Assembly (NCBI RefSeq): GCF_900095265.1 | Contig: NZ_LT607651.1 | Span: 327,528 to 391,527, forward strand | DNA: 64,000 nucleotides | Direction: 5' to 3' | Origin: Janthinobacterium sp. UMAB-56 | Lineage (GTDB): Bacteria; Pseudomonadota; Gammaproteobacteria; Burkholderiales; Burkholderiaceae_D | In this document: piece by piece, positions 9,127 through 17,972 of the stretch | How positions within the stretch are numbered: the stretch's first letter is position 1 | Layout of the letters: each line of letters starts with the position of its first letter | Made by a program: the position numbers and the translations under genes | The notes under the pieces: generated by a model | The model's database searches: none | Seen by the model: only the letters and a program-made list of their open reading frames with translations | Told to the model about the DNA's origin: nothing

Positions 9127-9774
9127 ATGTTAGTCAACAGCTATACCCTGCTTTCCAACGATCTGGAAGGTCGCATCCAGTCCGCCCTGGCCGCCATGCG
9201 TGCCGGCATTCCCGTTATCCTGCTCGACGATTTCGACCGTGAAAACGAAGCCGACCTGATCCTGTCGGCCGAGAAAATCACGCACGAAACCATGGCGTTG
9301 CTGATCCGCGAATGCAGCGGCATCGTTTGCCTGTGCCTGCCGACGGATGTCGTCAGCGCGCTGGCATTGCCGCCCATGTCGTCCGACAATGGCAGCCGCT
9401 ACGGCACGCCGTTCACCGTGTCCATCGAGGCGCGCGACGGCGTCACGACGGGTGTGTCGGCCGCCGACCGCGTCACCACCATCCGCGCCGCCATCGCCAA
9501 GGACGCCAAGCCAGCCGACCTGGTGCGCCCTGGCCACGTATTCCCCTTGCGCGCCGCGCCCGGTGGGGTGCTCGAGCGCCGTGGCCATACGGAAGGCTCC
9601 GTCGACCTGTCGCGCATGGCGGGCCTGAACCCGGCCGCCGTGCTGTGCGAGCTGATGAATCCGGACGGCAGCATGATGCGCGGCGACGCGATCGAACGCT
9701 TTGCCGAACTGCATGGCATGCCGATTCTCACCATCGAAGAACTGGTGGAGTGGCGCAGCACGCGCGAGCAATAA
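9127..9774 (+). CDS. ribB: 3,4-dihydroxy-2-butanone-4-phosphate synthase
   Basis: A 215-residue RibB that converts ribulose 5-phosphate to 3,4-dihydroxy-2-butanone 4-phosphate plus formate, the four-carbon branch of riboflavin synthesis. The acidic metal/substrate loop [11 protein letters not shown] is at residues 34-44, and the [13 protein letters not shown] block carries the conserved histidine. There is no GTP cyclohydrolase II domain, so it is stand-alone rather than RibBA. The ATG at 9127 has GAGGAG about 9 nt upstream and is preferred over the in-frame ATG at 9061, which lies between riboswitch and ribosome site. Controlled by the FMN riboswitch. Confidence 0.96.
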   Translation: MLVNSYTLLSNDLEGRIQSALAAMRAGIPVILLDDFDRENEADLILSAEKITHETMALLIRECSGIVCLCLPTDVVSALALPPMSSDNGSRYGTPFTVSIEARDGVTTGVSAADRVTTIRAAIAKDAKPADLVRPGHVFPLRAAPGGVLERRGHTEGSVDLSRMAGLNPAAVLCELMNPDGSMMRGDAIERFAELHGMPILTIEELVEWRSTREQ

Positions 9775-9778
9775 AGCG

Positions 9779-11149
9779 TCAGGCGGTCACGGCCTTCGGC
9801 AGATGCACATGCCGATACACGAGACCGGCCGCCAGGCCATACGCGACGACAATCGTCGCGTATGCCAGCGGCAGGCGCAGCGACCATTCCTGTACCATGT
9901 GCAGGATGCTGCCGATCAGCGCCACGCCCACCAGCGCGCCAATTTGGCGGTTCGCATTCAGGGCCGCTGCCGCGCTATTCGCATGCTGCTTGCCGGCCAC
10001 CCGCATCACGGTGGCCGTCATGGCGGGAATGGCGATGCCGATGGCCACGTTCATGACGGCCGTGCCCAGCGCCAGCCATGCGTACGGCGTTCCCGGACGC
10101 AAGCCCATCAGCAACAGCGCCATCGCGGCCCCCACCAGCAAGCTAGCCAGCATGGGCAAGCGCGTGCCATGGCGCGCCGCGATATTTCCCGCCATGAAGT
10201 TCCCCACCGTATAGGCCGCCATCATGGGCAGCAGGCGCAAGCCCGACTGCAAGGCATCGGCGCCGCCAGACTGCTGCAAGAACAGGCTCAATAGAAAAAG
10301 CTGGCCGAAGACGCAGAAATTGATCAAGAAACCCACGCCATTGGCCGCACCGAAGCTACTGCTATGAAACAGTTCGCGCGGCAACAGCGGATGGCTGCCG
10401 CTGCGTTCGCGCCGCAGCAATTGCCCGGCCGACAGTAGCATCAAGGCCGCCGCCGCCAGCACGCCCGGCGACAACCAGCCCAGCACGGGGCCTTCGATCA
10501 GCACGAAACTCAGGCCCGCCAGCGCCGCCACGCCCAGCGCATGGCTGAACAGCGACAAATCGCGCGGCTGGCGCGCCGGCGCAAGCAGCAACAGTTGTGC
10601 CATGACGATGGCCAGCACGCCCAGCGGCACATTCACCCAGAACACGCTGCGCCAGCCGAACTGGTGCACGAGAATGCCGCCGATCAGGGGGCCGGATGCG
10701 CCCGCCACACCCACCAGCGCCGACCAGGCACCCAGCATGCGCGTGCGTTCGCGCTCCTCTTCAAAGCTGTGGGTCAGCAAGCTCAGCGAACTGGGCATGA
10801 ACAGGGCCGCGCCCGCGCCCTGCAGCAAGCGCGCCACCGTCAGGAAATGCCCGTCGGGCGCGGCACCGCACAACACAGAACCGAGGATGAAGACGCCCAG
10901 GCCGCACTGGTACACGGCTTTCGGCCCGTAGCGGTCGGCCAGCGCGCCGCCAGCCAGCAGCAGCGCGGCAAACGTCAAAGTGTAGCCATCGACCACCCAG
11001 ACCAGGCCCGGCAGCGGTATGGCCAGGTCGAGTGCGATATCGGACAGGGCCACGTTGACGGCCGTGACGTCGAGCATGGCCATGACGAAGCCGAAGGCCA
11101 GGGTCAGCAGAATCAAGCCGCTGGCGCGGCGCGGTGTGGAGGCATACAT
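9779..11149 (-). CDS. MFS drug efflux transporter, DHA2 (14-TM) type
   Basis: A 456-residue inner-membrane proton-coupled exporter. TM1 carries LDVTAVNVALSDIA, followed by the GGALADRYGPKAVY loop (motif A type) and the GPLIGGILVHQFGWRSVFWVNVPLG block typical of the DHA2/EmrB-QacA branch. The start at 11149 (MYASTP) follows the hydrophobic pattern; upstream in-frame codons run into the divergent regulator gene. Its stop is 4 nt from the convergent ribB stop. A LysR-type regulator is transcribed divergently and probably controls it. The substrate is unknown. Confidence 0.9.
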   Translation of the reverse strand: MYASTPRRASGLILLTLAFGFVMAMLDVTAVNVALSDIALDLAIPLPGLVWVVDGYTLTFAALLLAGGALADRYGPKAVYQCGLGVFILGSVLCGAAPDGHFLTVARLLQGAGAALFMPSSLSLLTHSFEEERERTRMLGAWSALVGVAGASGPLIGGILVHQFGWRSVFWVNVPLGVLAIVMAQLLLLAPARQPRDLSLFSHALGVAALAGLSFVLIEGPVLGWLSPGVLAAAALMLLSAGQLLRRERSGSHPLLPRELFHSSSFGAANGVGFLINFCVFGQLFLLSLFLQQSGGADALQSGLRLLPMMAAYTVGNFMAGNIAARHGTRLPMLASLLVGAAMALLLMGLRPGTPYAWLALGTAVMNVAIGIAIPAMTATVMRVAGKQHANSAAAALNANRQIGALVGVALIGSILHMVQEWSLRLPLAYATIVVAYGLAAGLVYRHVHLPKAVTA

Positions 11150-11228
11150 GCTATTCCTTGCAGTGACGACGGGGCAGCCATTATGGGAGCGTTGCGCAAT
11201 GCAGTAAACAGGCATAAAATCGGCATCG

Positions 11229-11246
11229 TGATGCAAAAATGCATCA
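11229..11246. promoter_or_regulatory. Perfect inverted repeat between efflux gene and LysR regulator
   Basis: TGATGCA-AAAA-TGCATCA is a perfect 7-bp dyad with a 4-bp spacer, in the 130-bp divergent intergenic region. It fits the T-N11-A LysR operator pattern and sits 35 nt before the regulator ATG and about 80 nt before the efflux gene start. Confidence 0.6.
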
Positions 11247-11281
11247 TGAACAGCATCAGGAATATCCAATGGAAATCGCTC

Positions 11282-12154
11282 ATGGACTGGGATAACGCGC
11301 GCATCTTTCTCGCCATCGGCCGGGCCGGCACCCTGCGCGGCGCGGCCGCCCTGCTGCGCATCGATCAGGCCACCTGCGGGCGCCGCCTGGCCGCCCTGGA
11401 GGCGTCCCTGGGCGCCACCCTGTTCCTGCGCACGCCATCGGGCTATGTGCCAACGCCGGCAGGCGAATTGGCGCTCACGGCCGCCGAAGCGATGGAACGG
11501 GCGGCCGACAAGCTGCAGCGGGAGATGCAGGGCGTCGACAACCGCCTGTCCGGCCTGGTGCGCGTGGCCACCACGGACACCATGGCCAGCCATTTCGTCA
11601 TTCGCGCCATGCAGCGGCTGCACGCGGCCCACCCCGACATCCGCATCGTGCTCAACGTGGCGCCCGCGCTGGCCAGCCTGACGCGGCGCGAAGCGGACCT
11701 GGCCGTGCGCGGCGTGCGCCCCACCGACCCGGACCTGATCTCGCGTCACCTGGTCAAGCGCAGCCTGGGCCTGTATGCCTCGAAAGCTTATCTGGCGGAA
11801 CGGGGCGAACCCGTGCGCGGCACGGCGCTGGCCGGCCACGACATCGTCATTTACCACCATTCCGTGACGCCGCGACACGGGGAAAAACTTGCCGGCGAAT
11901 CCGTCGCCAACGCCCGGGTCGCCATGGAAGTGAACTCGGCGGCGATGCTGCAGGACGCCACGCGGGCCGGCCTGGGCGTAGCCGAGCTGGCCACCCACCT
12001 TGGCGACATCGACCCGCAGCTGGTGCGCATCTGGCCCGAGCGGATGGAACCGTACGACGTGTGGCTGGTCATGCATGCCGACCTGAACCGTTCAGCCCGC
12101 GTGCGGGCGGCGGCCGATGCGATTATCGCCAGTGTGGGCAGTCCGGCAGCCTAG
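11282..12154 (+). CDS. LysR family transcriptional regulator
   Basis: A 290-residue LysR regulator. The N-terminal winged HTH (residues 1-60) reads MDWDNARIFLAIGRAGTLRGAAALLRIDQATCGRRLAALE, and the effector-binding domain covers about 88-288. The ATG at 11282 gives the standard LysR beginning; upstream in-frame ATGs would add a non-family tail. It is divergent from the DHA2 exporter and is the likely controller of that gene through the dyad at 11229-11246. The inducer is unknown. Confidence 0.93.
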   Translation: MDWDNARIFLAIGRAGTLRGAAALLRIDQATCGRRLAALEASLGATLFLRTPSGYVPTPAGELALTAAEAMERAADKLQREMQGVDNRLSGLVRVATTDTMASHFVIRAMQRLHAAHPDIRIVLNVAPALASLTRREADLAVRGVRPTDPDLISRHLVKRSLGLYASKAYLAERGEPVRGTALAGHDIVIYHHSVTPRHGEKLAGESVANARVAMEVNSAAMLQDATRAGLGVAELATHLGDIDPQLVRIWPERMEPYDVWLVMHADLNRSARVRAAADAIIASVGSPAA

Positions 12155-12276
12155 CGGCACACAATCATTCTCAAAAGAAACTTTATTGCTCATGAGTCTG
12201 ATAAAATTCGCAACCCCGTCGCGCACAGCCGCCGCCAAGACGCCGCGGGATCCCTCAATCCTCATGGAGAATTTTT

Positions 12277-12600
12277 ATGCTTATCTGGCAAGGCTTCGGC
12301 ATACTCGGCCCCCTAATCTGTTTTATCGTCGTACTGGCCGCGCAAGCGCTGTTTGGCGCTACCCTGGGCGAGGCCTACACGAAGAGCCACGCATGGACCA
12401 TGGCCCTGGCCTTCCTGCTGGCAGCGGCCGCCAGCTGGTATGCAGGCGTGCGCCTGAACAGCGCGCCCGGACGCGAACTGATCGACCCGGCCACGCAGGA
12501 ACGCGTGATCCTGCGCCAGCGCCACACCCTGTTCTGGATCCCGATGCAATACATCGCCGTGCTGATGGTCGTGATGGCCGGCTTCGCCCTGTTCGAATAG
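12277..12600 (+). CDS. Small integral membrane protein, unknown function
   Basis: A 107-residue protein with three hydrophobic segments: about 3-26 (GFGILGPLICFIVVLAAQAL), 41-58 (MALAFLLAAAASWYAGV) and 88-106 (IPMQYIAVLMVVMAGFAL). Between the second and third is a charged segment with RELIDPATQERVILRQRHTLFWIP. GGAG lies about 9 nt before the ATG. It lies 47 nt ahead of the MlaE-like permease gene and may be in the same transcript. I do not recognise a named family. Confidence 0.75.
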   Translation: MLIWQGFGILGPLICFIVVLAAQALFGATLGEAYTKSHAWTMALAFLLAAAASWYAGVRLNSAPGRELIDPATQERVILRQRHTLFWIPMQYIAVLMVVMAGFALFE

Positions 12601-12647
12601 GCGCGCACGCCAGACGTGCCCGGCGGACAGACGGATGCTAAGATGCC

Positions 12648-13466
12648 ATGATGACCCCCTTCGTCCCCCTCCTCATCAGCCTGCGCCGCCTGCACCGGAC
12701 CACCATGGCCTGGCTGGTCAGCTGGTGGCGCATGCTGCATTTCGCCATCCTGGTGTTTTCGCTGGCCCTGTCGCCATCGAGCTATAACCGCGACAACCGC
12801 CCCATCCTCGCACACCGCCTGGTCTCGAACACGGCGCCCAACCTGGTGTGGTTCAGCGTCGCCAGTGCACTGGTCAGCCTGGTGCTGATACGCATCGTCG
12901 TCGTCAGCGCGCAAAGCTACGGCCTGTCGCGCTACGCGCTGGAAATGGTGGTGCGCGTGCTGGTGCTGGAACTGATACCGCTGACGGCCGCCCTCTTCGT
13001 GGCGCTGCGCCTGAGCCTGCCCGACGGCATTGCGTTCGCACAAATGCGCTCTTCCGGCATGCTCGATACCATGCAGCGCCAGGGCGTCGACCTGCTGCGC
13101 CGCGAGTACTTTCCGCGCGTCATGTCCGGCATCTTCGCCGTGTGGATGCTGGCCATCGTCAGCTGCGTCACGTCACTGATCCTCGCCTACCTCACCATCT
13201 ACGGTTTCACGCCGTGGGCGCTGCAAGGCTACACGCGCGTGGTGGGACAGATCTTCAATCCCGCCGTGGCCCTGATCCTGATGCTCAAGGTGATTTTCTT
13301 CAGCTTTGCCGTGGCCCTGATCCCGCTTGCCTCCTCGTACTACCCGGACGCGCCGCATGGCAGGCGCAGCGGCCTGTGGGCCGCGCACGGCCTGTCCGAA
13401 ATGCTGCGCCTGTTTTCCGTCATCCTGCTGATCGAAGTGGCTTCGCTGATGGGCAATTATTACTGA
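12648..13466 (+). CDS. MlaE-like ABC transporter permease
   Basis: A 272-residue permease of the MlaE/Ttg2B family, which moves phospholipids or other hydrophobic compounds between inner and outer membranes together with an MCE-domain protein. Five to six hydrophobic segments are visible. The central region DGIAFAQMRSSGMLDTMQRQGVDLLRREYFPRVMSG corresponds to the MlaE family core (usually EI..MR.....DAL..MGVDP...L..PR). It is followed after 55 nt by the MCE gene. No MlaF-type ATPase lies next to it, which is unusual. Confidence 0.82.
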   Translation: MMTPFVPLLISLRRLHRTTMAWLVSWWRMLHFAILVFSLALSPSSYNRDNRPILAHRLVSNTAPNLVWFSVASALVSLVLIRIVVVSAQSYGLSRYALEMVVRVLVLELIPLTAALFVALRLSLPDGIAFAQMRSSGMLDTMQRQGVDLLRREYFPRVMSGIFAVWMLAIVSCVTSLILAYLTIYGFTPWALQGYTRVVGQIFNPAVALILMLKVIFFSFAVALIPLASSYYPDAPHGRRSGLWAAHGLSEMLRLFSVILLIEVASLMGNYY

Positions 13467-13521
13467 TGCCCCGCCGCCACCGCCAGCGATCCCCGAACCA
13501 TCCATACGAGAGCCAGAAGCC

Positions 13522-14553
13522 ATGAGCCAGAGCCAGCCCCCCAATCCCGACCAGGTCGACGTCACGGCGCCCGCCGGTCTCACGCAAGATGCCATCCTGC
13601 CCGCGCCGCCGCCCGTGCGCCACGCCGAACTGAAGGCAGCCATCCTGCTGGTCTTCATGTTCGTGCTGATGGTCGGCTCGGTCGTCTACCTGATGTATGC
13701 GCGCGGCGCCTTCGAAGCCACGCAAACGCTGGTGCTGACGGCCGACGATTCCGACGGCGTCGGCGTGGGCGCCGACCTGACCTTTTCCGGCTTTCCCATC
13801 GGCCGCGTGCAGCGCATCGAGCTGGCGCCCGACGGCCGCGCGCGCGTCATCATCGATGTGCCGAGAAAAGACGCGCACTGGCTGCGCAGCAGCTCCATCT
13901 TCACGCTGGAACGGGGCATCGTCGGCGGCGCCAAGCTGCGTGCCTACAGTGGCATCCTGACGGACCCGCCGCTGCCAGACGACGCCACGCGCGACTTGCT
14001 GGTGGGCGACATGGCGGCGGAAATCCCGCGCCTGCTGGCCGCCGCCAAGGATCTGCTCAACAATGTGGCCAACCTGACGGGCAGCGACTCCGCACTCGAC
14101 GGCACCTTGCGCAATGTGCAGGCCGTGACGGGCAAGCTGAGCGGCCCGGGCGGCGCCATGGGCTTGCTGACGGGCGACGACAAACAGTCGCGCCTGCTGG
14201 TCGAGCGGGCCAACGCCCTGCTGATGACGGCGGACCAGCTGGCGCGCCGCACGGATGGCCTGGTGGCCCATGCCGATACGCGCGTCTTTGGCGACAAGGG
14301 CGTCATGACGGATGCGCAGGCGACTATCGTGCAGCTGAACGCCCTCTTGGCTGACACGCGCGCCAGCCTGAAAAAGGTCGATGCAGTGCTGGTCGAAGCG
14401 CAAGCCGTGGGCGCCAACGCCAGGGCCGCGACTGCCGATCTGGGCCCGCTGCGCGCCGACGTGGAAAGCAATCTGCGCAAGGTCGAGCAACTGGTCAATG
14501 ACATCAACCGCAAATGGCCATTCAAGCGCAATCCGGAGATCACACTGCCATGA
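13522..14553 (+). CDS. MlaD/MCE family substrate-binding protein
   Basis: A 343-residue membrane-anchored protein. A Pro-rich cytosolic tail (1-33) is followed by one TM helix (about 38-60) and an MCE domain (about 68-150) with the family phrase DGVGVGADLTFSGFPIGRVQRIEL. The rest is a long helical region (about 165-335) with heptad-like Leu/Val spacing, which in MCE proteins can form a tunnel or bridge. It should sit in the inner membrane with the MCE ring in the periplasm, working with the upstream permease. Its stop overlaps the start of the lipoprotein gene by ATGA. Confidence 0.88.
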   Translation: MSQSQPPNPDQVDVTAPAGLTQDAILPAPPPVRHAELKAAILLVFMFVLMVGSVVYLMYARGAFEATQTLVLTADDSDGVGVGADLTFSGFPIGRVQRIELAPDGRARVIIDVPRKDAHWLRSSSIFTLERGIVGGAKLRAYSGILTDPPLPDDATRDLLVGDMAAEIPRLLAAAKDLLNNVANLTGSDSALDGTLRNVQAVTGKLSGPGGAMGLLTGDDKQSRLLVERANALLMTADQLARRTDGLVAHADTRVFGDKGVMTDAQATIVQLNALLADTRASLKKVDAVLVEAQAVGANARAATADLGPLRADVESNLRKVEQLVNDINRKWPFKRNPEITLP

Positions 14554-15230
14554 GAAAACGCAATGTCACCTTGTCCTCCCTGGCCGCATTGTTGTGCACT
14601 GCGCTCGCCGCCTGCTCCAGCGGCCCGCCCGTGCCGGACTGGAAAATGAACGCGCATAGCGCGGTCGAACGCTACCAGGCCGCCTACCTGGGCGGCAATA
14701 CCCTGGTCGAGCAGACGGAATTCCGGCGCGCCCGCAGCCAGGTGGCCGGCACGGGCAAGCTCGAACTGGTGGCGCGCATCGAGCTGCTGCGCTGCGCCGC
14801 GCGCGTGGCCAGCCTGGCCTTCGAAGACTGCACCGGTTTTGACGCCCTGCGGGCCGACGCGAATGACGCCGACCGCGCGTATGCGGCCTGGCTGGCCGGC
14901 AAGGCGCAGGCGGCCGACGTCGCCCTGCTGCCAGAAGCGCAGCGGGCGGCAGCCGGCGCCGGCACGGACACGGCCGCCGCAAGCGCCGTGGCGGCCATCA
15001 AGGAGCCGCTGTCGCAACTGGTGGCGGCTGGCGTGCTGCTGCGTTCGGGCCGTGCCACGCCGGCGCTGCTCGATACGGCCGTCGCCACCGCCTCGGACCA
15101 AGGCTGGCGCCGTCCGCTGCTGGCCTGGCTGGGCGTGCAGCGCCTGCGCGCCGAACAGGCGGGCGATACGCAAGCGGCGCAGCACATCGCGCGACGCATG
15201 GCGATCGTGGAGCAGCCGCTGGCCCCTTGA
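14550..15230 (+). CDS. Lipoprotein of the MCE/Mla-like operon
   Basis: A 226-residue lipoprotein: signal peptide MRKRNVTLSSLAALLCTALA with lipobox LAAC, Cys22 being the lipidation site. The mature part is Ala-rich and helical with no family I can name. It overlaps the MCE gene by four bases (ATGA), so it is translationally coupled. By position it could be the outer-membrane lipoprotein partner of the transport system, comparable to MlaA or PqiC in role but not in visible sequence; this is inference from context. Confidence 0.8.
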   Translation: MRKRNVTLSSLAALLCTALAACSSGPPVPDWKMNAHSAVERYQAAYLGGNTLVEQTEFRRARSQVAGTGKLELVARIELLRCAARVASLAFEDCTGFDALRADANDADRAYAAWLAGKAQAADVALLPEAQRAAAGAGTDTAAASAVAAIKEPLSQLVAAGVLLRSGRATPALLDTAVATASDQGWRRPLLAWLGVQRLRAEQAGDTQAAQHIARRMAIVEQPLAP

Positions 15231-15318
15231 GCGCACCGATGACCGGCCCAAGGCAGGCAGAATCAGGCATAATCGAGCCAGGATGACAGCTATGCCGTGC
15301 AGGCAGCGAGGTGTGACG

Positions 15319-16644
15319 ATGCAGTTCGAGGATTTCGACCTTTCCATTCCCGATACCGGCCGGCATGCCGGAGCGGTGCCTGGCGAAGATGCGTCGGCGG
15401 CGACGGCCGTGCGCCTGCAATACCTGCTCGACAATACGCCCTCCATCATCTATTGCACCGTGCCCAGCGGCGACTTCAAGATGACCTTTGTCAGCAACAA
15501 TGCCTTGAATGTACTGGGCTACCAGCCCGAGGAGATGGTGGCCGATCCCAACTTCTGGTTCGACCACATCCACCCCGACGACGCGCCCGGCATCTTTTCC
15601 AGCCTGGCGCAGATCTTCGTCGAAGGCGCGCGCGCCTACGAGTACCGCTTCCGCGTGCGCGACGGCAGCTATCTGTGGATGCACGACAGCCTGCGCCTGG
15701 TGCGCGACGAGCATGGCGTGCCGTTCGAGGTGATCGGTTCGCTGACGGACATCACGGAACGCAAGGGCATGGAAGCGATGCTGCAGGCACGCGGCGAGGA
15801 GCAGCAACTACTGATCAGCAAGCTGCAGGAAGCGCACAACCAATTGCTGCAGTCGGAGAAAATGGCCTCCATCGGCCAGCTGGCGGCCGGCATCGCGCAT
15901 GAAATCAACAATCCGATCGGCTTCGTCAACTCCAACATGAGTTCGCTGCAAGGCTATGTCGGCACCCTGTTCGACGTCATCGCCCAATACGAAACGGCGA
16001 TGCAAGAGCCGCTCGATGGCCCGGCCCTGGCCGCGCACGTGGCACAGGTGCGTGCGCAGGCCGACCTGGGCTTCCTGCAGGACGACATGGTAGACCTGGT
16101 GCGCGAATCGATGGATGGCTTGAAGCGCGTGCGCGACATCGTGCAGGCGCTGAAGGATTTTTCCCACGTGGGCGAGACGGACTGGCAAGTGGCCAGCCTG
16201 CATGCGGGCCTGGACAGCACCCTCAATATCGTGGCCAACGAATTGAAATACAAGGCGCGCATCGAAAAACAGTATGGCGAGCTGCCGCCGATACTGTGCC
16301 TAGCCTCGCAGCTGAACCAGGTCTTCATGAACCTGCTCGTCAACGCGGGCCATGCCATCAGCGGCGAAGGCGTGATCAGCATCCGCACGGGCCACGCGGG
16401 CGACTGGGTGTGGGTGGAAATCGGCGACACGGGCGCCGGCATCGCGCCCGAGCACTTGAACCGCGTCTTCGAGCCATTCTTTACCACCAAGGCCGTGGGC
16501 AGTGGCACGGGCCTGGGCCTGTCGCTCTCGTACGGCATCGTCAACAAGCACGGCGGGCGCATCGAGGTGGCGTCCGAAGTGGGCCAGGGCACGCGTTTTA
16601 CCGTACACCTGCCGCTGCAGCCTCCTGCGGCGCTGAAGGTCTAG
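15319..16644 (+). CDS. PAS-domain sensor histidine kinase
   Basis: A 441-residue kinase without TM segments, so a cytoplasmic sensor. PAS with PAC is at about 35-150 (FVSNNALNVLGYQPEEM, FRVRDGSYLWMHDSLRLV, SLTDITERKG). A short coiled coil follows, then the phosphoacceptor block with His194 in [11 protein letters not shown], and a HATPase with NLLVNAGHA (N box), GDTGAGIAPEH (G1), FEPFFTTK (F box) and GTGLGLSL (G2). The start at 15319 has GAGGTG upstream; ATG 15283 is possible. Its stop overlaps, tail to tail, the stop of the HD-GYP-like regulator. It is a sister of the kinase at 17969. Confidence 0.92.
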   Translation: MQFEDFDLSIPDTGRHAGAVPGEDASAATAVRLQYLLDNTPSIIYCTVPSGDFKMTFVSNNALNVLGYQPEEMVADPNFWFDHIHPDDAPGIFSSLAQIFVEGARAYEYRFRVRDGSYLWMHDSLRLVRDEHGVPFEVIGSLTDITERKGMEAMLQARGEEQQLLISKLQEAHNQLLQSEKMASIGQLAAGIAHEINNPIGFVNSNMSSLQGYVGTLFDVIAQYETAMQEPLDGPALAAHVAQVRAQADLGFLQDDMVDLVRESMDGLKRVRDIVQALKDFSHVGETDWQVASLHAGLDSTLNIVANELKYKARIEKQYGELPPILCLASQLNQVFMNLLVNAGHAISGEGVISIRTGHAGDWVWVEIGDTGAGIAPEHLNRVFEPFFTTKAVGSGTGLGLSLSYGIVNKHGGRIEVASEVGQGTRFTVHLPLQPPAALKV

Positions 16645-17972
16645 GCATCCTTCAGGGGCGCATACACGCGAATGCTGAGACGGCCGCCATTCTTGCCTTC
16701 GAAGTCGAGCAGCTGGGCAATCACGCGGGCTGTCAGCACGTGTTCGGCGGCCAGCAGCATCAGGCCATCGCGGCTGATCAGGTCGCGCGACAGCACCATG
16801 CCCGGTTCCAGCTGGCCAGACAGTACGGTCAGGTCGCGCGCCGGCGGCTCCGTCTCCTCCATGATGCTGCGGAAAGCGGCCACCACGGCCGGATCATAGC
16901 GCTTGCCGACGCTGTCGTAGATCAGGCTGCGGGCCTCCTCGGCGCGCAGGCTGCGCTGCACCATGGCGCCGATCTGCAAACCGTCATAGTCCGATGCCAG
17001 CGCCAGGATGCGCGCGCCCAGCGGTATCGCCAGGCCCACCATGCCATCGGGAAAGCCGCCGCCATCGTAGCGTTCCAGTTGCGAGCGCAGGATCACGGAG
17101 ACGGCGCGCAATTCATCGAGCGCCATCAGCAGCTGTTCGGCGCGCAGCGGGTGCTTGCGGAACGCGGCCAGTTGCTCGCCCGTCCAGGCGCTGGCGGGCA
17201 GTTCCAGCACATCGTCGCTCAGGCTGAGCTTGCCGATATCCTTGAGCAGGGCCGCGATGAGCACGTCGCGCGCCTCCTGCCCTTCCAGGCCCAGCGCCTG
17301 CGCCAGCTTGCGCGCCAGCTCCGCCACCCGCCGCGCATGGCCGACCAGCTTGCCGCCGCGCATCTCGATCAGGTTGGAAAACACCTTGATGGTCGTCACG
17401 AACGTGGCCTTCAGGCGCTCATTGGCCGCCTGCACCTCGTCGTGCGAGTGTTTCAGCTGCTGCGTGCGGGTGGCCACCTTCGCTTCCAGGCTGGCGTTGA
17501 GCGCCTGCAGCTGCACGTTCTGGCTGGCCGTCAGCGCTTCCAGGCGCAATTTTTCCTGCTCCAGCGCGCGCCGTTCCAGCGCGTGGCGCACCACCAGCAC
17601 GATATCGTTCTCGTCCCAGGGCTTGGTCACGTAGCGGTAGATTTCGCCCTGGTTGATGGCGTCGAGGATGGACTGGATGTCGGCATAGCCGGTCAGCAGC
17701 AAACGCATGGTGCCGGGCCAGCGCTGGCGCACCTGGGCCAGGAATTGCGCGCCATCCATGTGCGGCATGCGCATGTCGGAGATGACCAGGTCCACCGTTT
17801 CGCTCTCGAGCAGCGCCAGGCCGGCTGCGCCGCCGTCGGCCGTCAGCACGCGATAGCCGTGCGGGCGGAACAAGCGCCGCAGCGACGACAGGATATTCGG
17901 TTCGTCGTCGACGCAGAGGATGGTGGGCGGCGGCGCCGCAGTGCTGGTATGCATGCTGTCCTGTTCAGTCAT
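16641..17972 (-). CDS. Response regulator with degenerate HD-GYP domain
   Basis: A 443-residue protein in four parts. The REC domain (17-135) keeps D22-D23, phospho-acceptor D66, T94 and K118. A coiled coil spans 136-190, and an HD-GYP-like domain 195-365. A C-terminal module at 386-440 contains LEPGMVLSRDL. In the HD-GYP part His212 and His274 are kept, but the HD dyad is K244-D245, the HHE triad is Q298-L299-E300, GYP is GFP (306-308), and the later metal aspartate aligns with Ser327. Cyclic-di-GMP hydrolysis is therefore unlikely; a binding or allosteric role is more plausible. Last gene of the five-gene operon; ATGA overlap with the kinase before it. Confidence 0.85.
   Translation of the reverse strand: MTEQDSMHTSTAAPPPTILCVDDEPNILSSLRRLFRPHGYRVLTADGGAAGLALLESETVDLVISDMRMPHMDGAQFLAQVRQRWPGTMRLLLTGYADIQSILDAINQGEIYRYVTKPWDENDIVLVVRHALERRALEQEKLRLEALTASQNVQLQALNASLEAKVATRTQQLKHSHDEVQAANERLKATFVTTIKVFSNLIEMRGGKLVGHARRVAELARKLAQALGLEGQEARDVLIAALLKDIGKLSLSDDVLELPASAWTGEQLAAFRKHPLRAEQLLMALDELRAVSVILRSQLERYDGGGFPDGMVGLAIPLGARILALASDYDGLQIGAMVQRSLRAEEARSLIYDSVGKRYDPAVVAAFRSIMEETEPPARDLTVLSGQLEPGMVLSRDLISRDGLMLLAAEHVLTARVIAQLLDFEGKNGGRLSIRVYAPLKDA

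Noticed and set aside
9779-12076. Apparent 765-residue fusion of an unknown domain with the DHA2 exporter
   Set aside because: The upstream 309 codons lie opposite the LysR gene and have no hydrophobic or family pattern; the true start is at 11149.
10541-12154. Apparent 537-residue LysR with a 247-residue N-terminal extension
   Set aside because: The extension is the antisense of the exporter gene; LysR proteins begin at the HTH, here 11282.
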